From contig JAKJAE010000166.1 of the NCBI GenBank assembly GCA_022707665.1, forward strand, positions 1 to 6,378: DNA of 6,378 bases, given 5' to 3'. The position numbers and the translations under genes were made by a program. This document shows, piece after piece, positions 3,720-6,378 of this stretch (within the stretch, counting starts at the first letter, position 1; every line of letters begins with the position of its first letter). The stretch is from Chloroflexota bacterium (GTDB lineage Bacteria; Chloroflexota; Anaerolineae; B4-G1; SLSP01). The notes under the pieces are model-generated. The model saw only the letters and a list, made by a program, of their open reading frames with translations. It had not been told where the DNA came from and made no database searches.

Positions 3720-5294
3720 ATGGTACAGCGGTTGATCGGAGTCAGTAAGTGGCTGGTCATTGCCGGCCTGGTTTTGCTTGCCGTCCTCGGTGTCGTGAGC
3801 TGGGCAGCCGGTCCTGCCGGGACCGAGACCGTCGTGACGCCGACGCCCGTGGTGACGCAAGCCGTTGCCACCCCCGTTGCTGATACGCCGACACCTACGG
3901 TAGTGCCGCCGACGTGGACACCGACGCCCAGTCCAACGATGACGCCACCCCCGACGCCGACGCGCCGTCCGACTGCGACACCTACCGCCACTGCAACGCC
4001 GACGCCAACGGCACAGCCAGGGGGCATTGCATTGCCGCCGCGAAGCACGTTGCCGCCGGTGGCTGCCACGGCGATCGTGAGTTCAACGCTGCCACAACCG
4101 GAGCCTTTGCCGCTTGTCGAGCAACCCGCGGGCACGGTCAACATCCTTTTGCTGGGGATGGACCGGCTGGCGGGTCAGGGCGTTGCGCGCACCGACGTGA
4201 TGGTGATCGCCTCGATCTTCCCCGATGTGCCGGCGGTGAACCTCCTGTCCATTCCGCGGGACTATTACGCCTGGATCCCGGGCTGGGGGCTGGACAAGAT
4301 CAACACAGCGTACGTGCGCGCCGAACGTGTGGGCTTTCCGGGTGGGGGCCCCGCCCTGGCAAAGGCGACGGTGGAGTACAACTTCGGCGTGCCGATCCAC
4401 TACTACGCCATGGTCGACTTCAGCAGCTACCGGACCATCGTCGATGCTGTGGGTGGGGTGGATATCATTGTCGAGTGCCCGTTCCACGATACCTATCCGG
4501 ACGCCGAGTCGGCAACAGGCCAGACGGACATCGATTTGGAGCCCGGGCTTCACCACCTGGATGGCAAGCACGCGCTCTGGTATGTGCGTTCCCGCTGGAA
4601 TACGTCGGACTTCGATCGTCACCGGCGCCAGCAGCAGGTGTTGATGGCGATCCTGAACCAGGCGCGCAGTGCCGATATGCTGCTGCGTGTTCCCGAGCTG
4701 TGGGGCGCGTACCGGGAGAGCGTCGAGACCGATCTGGCGCTCCCTCAGATTCTGTCGTTGGCTTCTGTCGGCGTACGCCTCGACACGCGTGACATCCATA
4801 ACAGCTTTATCCGCGGCACAGGTGTTCTCACGGGATGGACAGCGCCCAATGGTGGTGCAGTCCTCGTGCCCAATCTCGATGCGGTTCGGGCGATCGTCCA
4901 GGATGCGATGCGTCCCCTGGCAAGCAGCCGGGCCTCGCAGCGCGCCTACCGGGTGGCTGTGTCCAACGGCACGTGGAACCAGTCGTGGGGCGATGTCGCG
5001 GCCTACCGGCTGGGGCTTGAGGGCTTTGTGGTGACGTCGGTGACACCCATGGACCCGACGCCACGCACGCAGGTGATCGATTATACGACGACGTCAAAGG
5101 GATCGCCGCTCTGGAAGCTCACGAGTATGTACCGTCTGCAGGGGGGCGACGTCGTCGCGCAGCCGACCGAGGGGAGCGACGTCGACTTCCAGGTGGTGCT
5201 GGGCGCCAACTACAACCCCTGCACGGCGACGAACACCGCGAATTGGCGGCCCACGCCCACGCCGACGGCGGCTCCTGCGGAAGGAGCACCCTGA
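3720..5294 (+). CDS. LytR-CpsA-Psr (LCP) family glycopolymer transferase with LytR_C domain
   Basis: LCP proteins transfer lipid-linked glycopolymers to peptidoglycan on the outer face of the membrane. The 524-residue product has a short cytoplasmic N-terminus, one membrane helix (about 11-31), a long Pro-Thr-rich linker (about 37-100), an LCP domain (about 140-312) and a LytR_C domain (about 408-495, opening YRVAVSNGTWNQSWGDVAAYRL up to residue 430). LCP motifs are NILLLGMD (Asp148), ARTDVM (Arg157, Asp159), LLSIPRD (Arg180), LDGKHALWYVRSR (280-292) and DFDRHRRQQQV (Arg300, Arg302, Arg303), the polyprenyl-phosphate-binding residues. The C-terminus ends in another Pro-Thr stretch. ATG at 3720 is preceded by a G-run (3705-3710) and by a promoter that excludes upstream starts. 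It converges on mltG, another wall enzyme, with a shared terminator. The acceptor and donor polymer cannot be told from sequence. Confidence 0.95.
   Translation: MVQRLIGVSKWLVIAGLVLLAVLGVVSWAAGPAGTETVVTPTPVVTQAVATPVADTPTPTVVPPTWTPTPSPTMTPPPTPTRRPTATPTATATPTPTAQPGGIALPPRSTLPPVAATAIVSSTLPQPEPLPLVEQPAGTVNILLLGMDRLAGQGVARTDVMVIASIFPDVPAVNLLSIPRDYYAWIPGWGLDKINTAYVRAERVGFPGGGPALAKATVEYNFGVPIHYYAMVDFSSYRTIVDAVGGVDIIVECPFHDTYPDAESATGQTDIDLEPGLHHLDGKHALWYVRSRWNTSDFDRHRRQQQVLMAILNQARSADMLLRVPELWGAYRESVETDLALPQILSLASVGVRLDTRDIHNSFIRGTGVLTGWTAPNGGAVLVPNLDAVRAIVQDAMRPLASSRASQRAYRVAVSNGTWNQSWGDVAAYRLGLEGFVVTSVTPMDPTPRTQVIDYTTTSKGSPLWKLTSMYRLQGGDVVAQPTEGSDVDFQVVLGANYNPCTATNTANWRPTPTPTAAPAEGAP
3828..4019 (+). 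repeat. Pro-Thr-rich low-complexity coding repeat in the LCP gene
   Basis: Codons about 37-100 of the LCP protein are dominated by Pro and Thr, with many TPTPT-type steps built from near-repeated ACGCCGACGCC-like DNA. The stretch is a probably unstructured spacer between membrane anchor and catalytic domain. The antisense reading gives an open frame rich in Gly and Val, which is an artefact of this composition. Confidence 0.85.
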
Positions 5295-5328
5295 CATCGA
5301 GCCGTCGCGATAGCCGTATGGAGAAAAC

Positions 5329-5360
5329 GGTGCCGGGAGCTCATTAGAGCTCCCGGCACC
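5329..5360. terminator. Bidirectional intrinsic terminator between LCP gene and mltG
   Basis: The arms GGTGCCGGGAGCTC (5329-5342) and GAGCTCCCGGCACC (5347-5360) form a perfect 14-bp stem with the 4-base loop ATTA. On the plus strand it is followed by the weak tail CTGTTAT; on the minus strand it is followed by GTTTTC, from AAAA at 5324-5327. It lies 34 bases past the LCP stop and 187 bases past the mltG stop, so it can end transcripts from both directions, better from the mltG side. Confidence 0.88.
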
Positions 5361-5547
5361 CTGTTATCGAGTGCTCAGTTCAGCCGGCATCTGAGGTTCG
5401 CAGGCGCGACTACAGTCGTTTCGGCGCTTCAGCAGACGGTCGCAGCCCGATGAATTGGCGACTACGAACCAACTTGGCCGAGTACCAGCCGGGTGTTGGT
5501 CTGGCGTCGACGGGCGTTCCGATCCTGACAGGCGACGCTGCGCGGTT

Positions 5548-6378
5548 CTATGGCGCCGTGATCACCCCGCCACAGCGGTCGAAATTGGCCAGGTGCTCGG
5601 CCTCGTTAGCCGCGAAGACGTGACTGCCGTCCTCTTTGGTGCAGTCGACCATGAAGAAATAGAACTCCGTCTCCGCGGGCTGCGCCGCTGCAGCGATGGC
5701 ATCCAGGCCGGGGCTGGCGATGGGGCCCGGCGGGAGCCCGAGGTTGCGGTACGTGTTGTACGCCGACACGACTTCGAGATCATCGAAGGTGAGGAACCGC
5801 TTCCACCAGCTTCCCTCATCGGGCCGGTAACCCAGCGCGTACTGCACCGTCGGGCACGATGAGAGGGGCCAGCCGTCGCGCAGCCGGTTGTGGAACACGC
5901 CTGCAATCACCGGACGCTCGGAGTCGAGCACAGCTTCGCGCTCGACGATCGATGCCAGAGCGATGCCTTCGACCAGGCTGAGCCCGTGCGCGGAAAAGGC
6001 TTCACGGAGCTCGGGCGTGACCTTTACATCGAAGTTCTCCAACATGCGGTCGACCAGGTCGGTAGCGGTCGCATCGATGGGCAGGCGATAGGTGTCGGGA
6101 AAGAGAAACCCCTCGAGCGATCCCGTAACGGGAACCTGCGCGAGGAAGCTGTACTGCTGAGGCAGCGTTGTGCTCGACCACCCGGTCTGTGCTAACACCA
6201 GGAAATCCGCTGACGCGATGCTGGTCTGCTCTGCGACGATCTCGGCGACTTCCTCAAGGCGCTTCCCCTCGGGGATCGTCACCTGTTGTTCAGCCGTCGC
6301 GCCTGACTGCAGCATCCGCGCGATCTCGGGCAGCGTCATTGTCTGGTTCAGGGTATAGGTGCCTGCCTGGATGCCCGT
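5548..6378 (-). CDS. mltG: Endolytic transglycosylase MltG (3' part; N-terminus beyond window)
   Basis: MltG (YceG family) cuts nascent peptidoglycan glycan strands at the membrane and is thought to end their elongation. The visible part is 276 residues plus the TAG stop at 5550-5548; the membrane anchor and the protein start lie beyond 6378. The visible N-terminus, GIQAGTYTLNQTMTLPEIARML, is the end of the LysM-like domain, so the ATG at 6339 is not the real start. Next come VTIPEGKRLEEVA, LEGFLFPDTYRL and the catalytic block GIALASIVEREA, whose first Glu (codon 5943-5941) aligns with the catalytic Glu of the family. Then come VIAGVFHNRL, PTVQYALGYRP, YNTYRNLGLPPGPIASPG and a final SHVFAANEAEH block. 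A Cys stands before PTVQYALG, where many members have Asp. It converges on the LCP gene. Identification is secure. Confidence 0.97.
   Translation of the reverse strand, partial: TGIQAGTYTLNQTMTLPEIARMLQSGATAEQQVTIPEGKRLEEVAEIVAEQTSIASADFLVLAQTGWSSTTLPQQYSFLAQVPVTGSLEGFLFPDTYRLPIDATATDLVDRMLENFDVKVTPELREAFSAHGLSLVEGIALASIVEREAVLDSERPVIAGVFHNRLRDGWPLSSCPTVQYALGYRPDEGSWWKRFLTFDDLEVVSAYNTYRNLGLPPGPIASPGLDAIAAAAQPAETEFYFFMVDCTKEDGSHVFAANEAEHLANFDRCGGVITAP

Noticed and set aside
3641..4144. 167-codon minus-strand open frame rich in Gly and Val
   Set aside because: It is the antisense of the Pro-Thr linker of the LCP protein, a composition artefact.
4083..4799. 238-codon minus-strand open frame
   Set aside because: It is antisense to the LCP domain, whose motifs are all on the plus strand.
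5455..5862. 135-codon plus-strand open frame
   Set aside because: It is mostly antisense to mltG, with no recognisable domain.
5548..6378. Cys instead of Asp before PTVQYALG in MltG as a sign of inactivity
   Set aside because: Cys occurs at this place in other MltG proteins as far as I recall, and the catalytic Glu block is intact.

Overview
The window is a GC-rich bacterial chromosome segment with six protein genes, all recognisable or partly recognisable and two of them cut by the window edges. The gene set is housekeeping: purine synthesis, tRNA modification and cell-wall assembly. The long Pro-Thr linker of the LytR-type protein, the PurS-PurL fusion and the style of the MltG protein fit Chloroflexota best. 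That placement is inference from protein style, not a phylogenetic result. I see no prophage, insertion sequence, CRISPR array, tRNA or rRNA.

Layout. On the minus strand, miaA (2099-1155) lies upstream of the 5' part of a purSL fusion gene (800 to beyond position 1). The 354-base gap between them holds a strong sigma-70-like promoter for purSL and a structured leader. A 396-base divergent gap (2100-2495) then separates miaA from a plus-strand gene for a C39-like cysteine peptidase (2496-3134). That gene converges on yraN (3600-3202, minus). yraN diverges from a LytR-CpsA-Psr (LCP) glycopolymer transferase gene (3720-5294, plus), which has a near-consensus promoter. The LCP gene converges on the 3' part of mltG (6378-5548, minus), and a perfect 14-bp stem-loop between them can serve as terminator for both.

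How the genes relate. LCP and MltG both act on peptidoglycan at the outer face of the membrane: LCP attaches glycopolymers, MltG cuts nascent glycan strands. The C39-like protein could be a third wall- or peptide-processing enzyme, but its substrate is not evident. PurSL, MiaA and YraN act in the cytoplasm and look unrelated to each other in pathway.

The most unusual part is the divergent gap 2100-2495. It is filled with degenerate tandem octamers at an exact 8-bp period, in three blocks and both orientations. Two blocks pair with each other as a long inverted repeat, and a nested hairpin with a perfect 12-bp inner stem lies next to them. I do not recognise this as a named repeat family.
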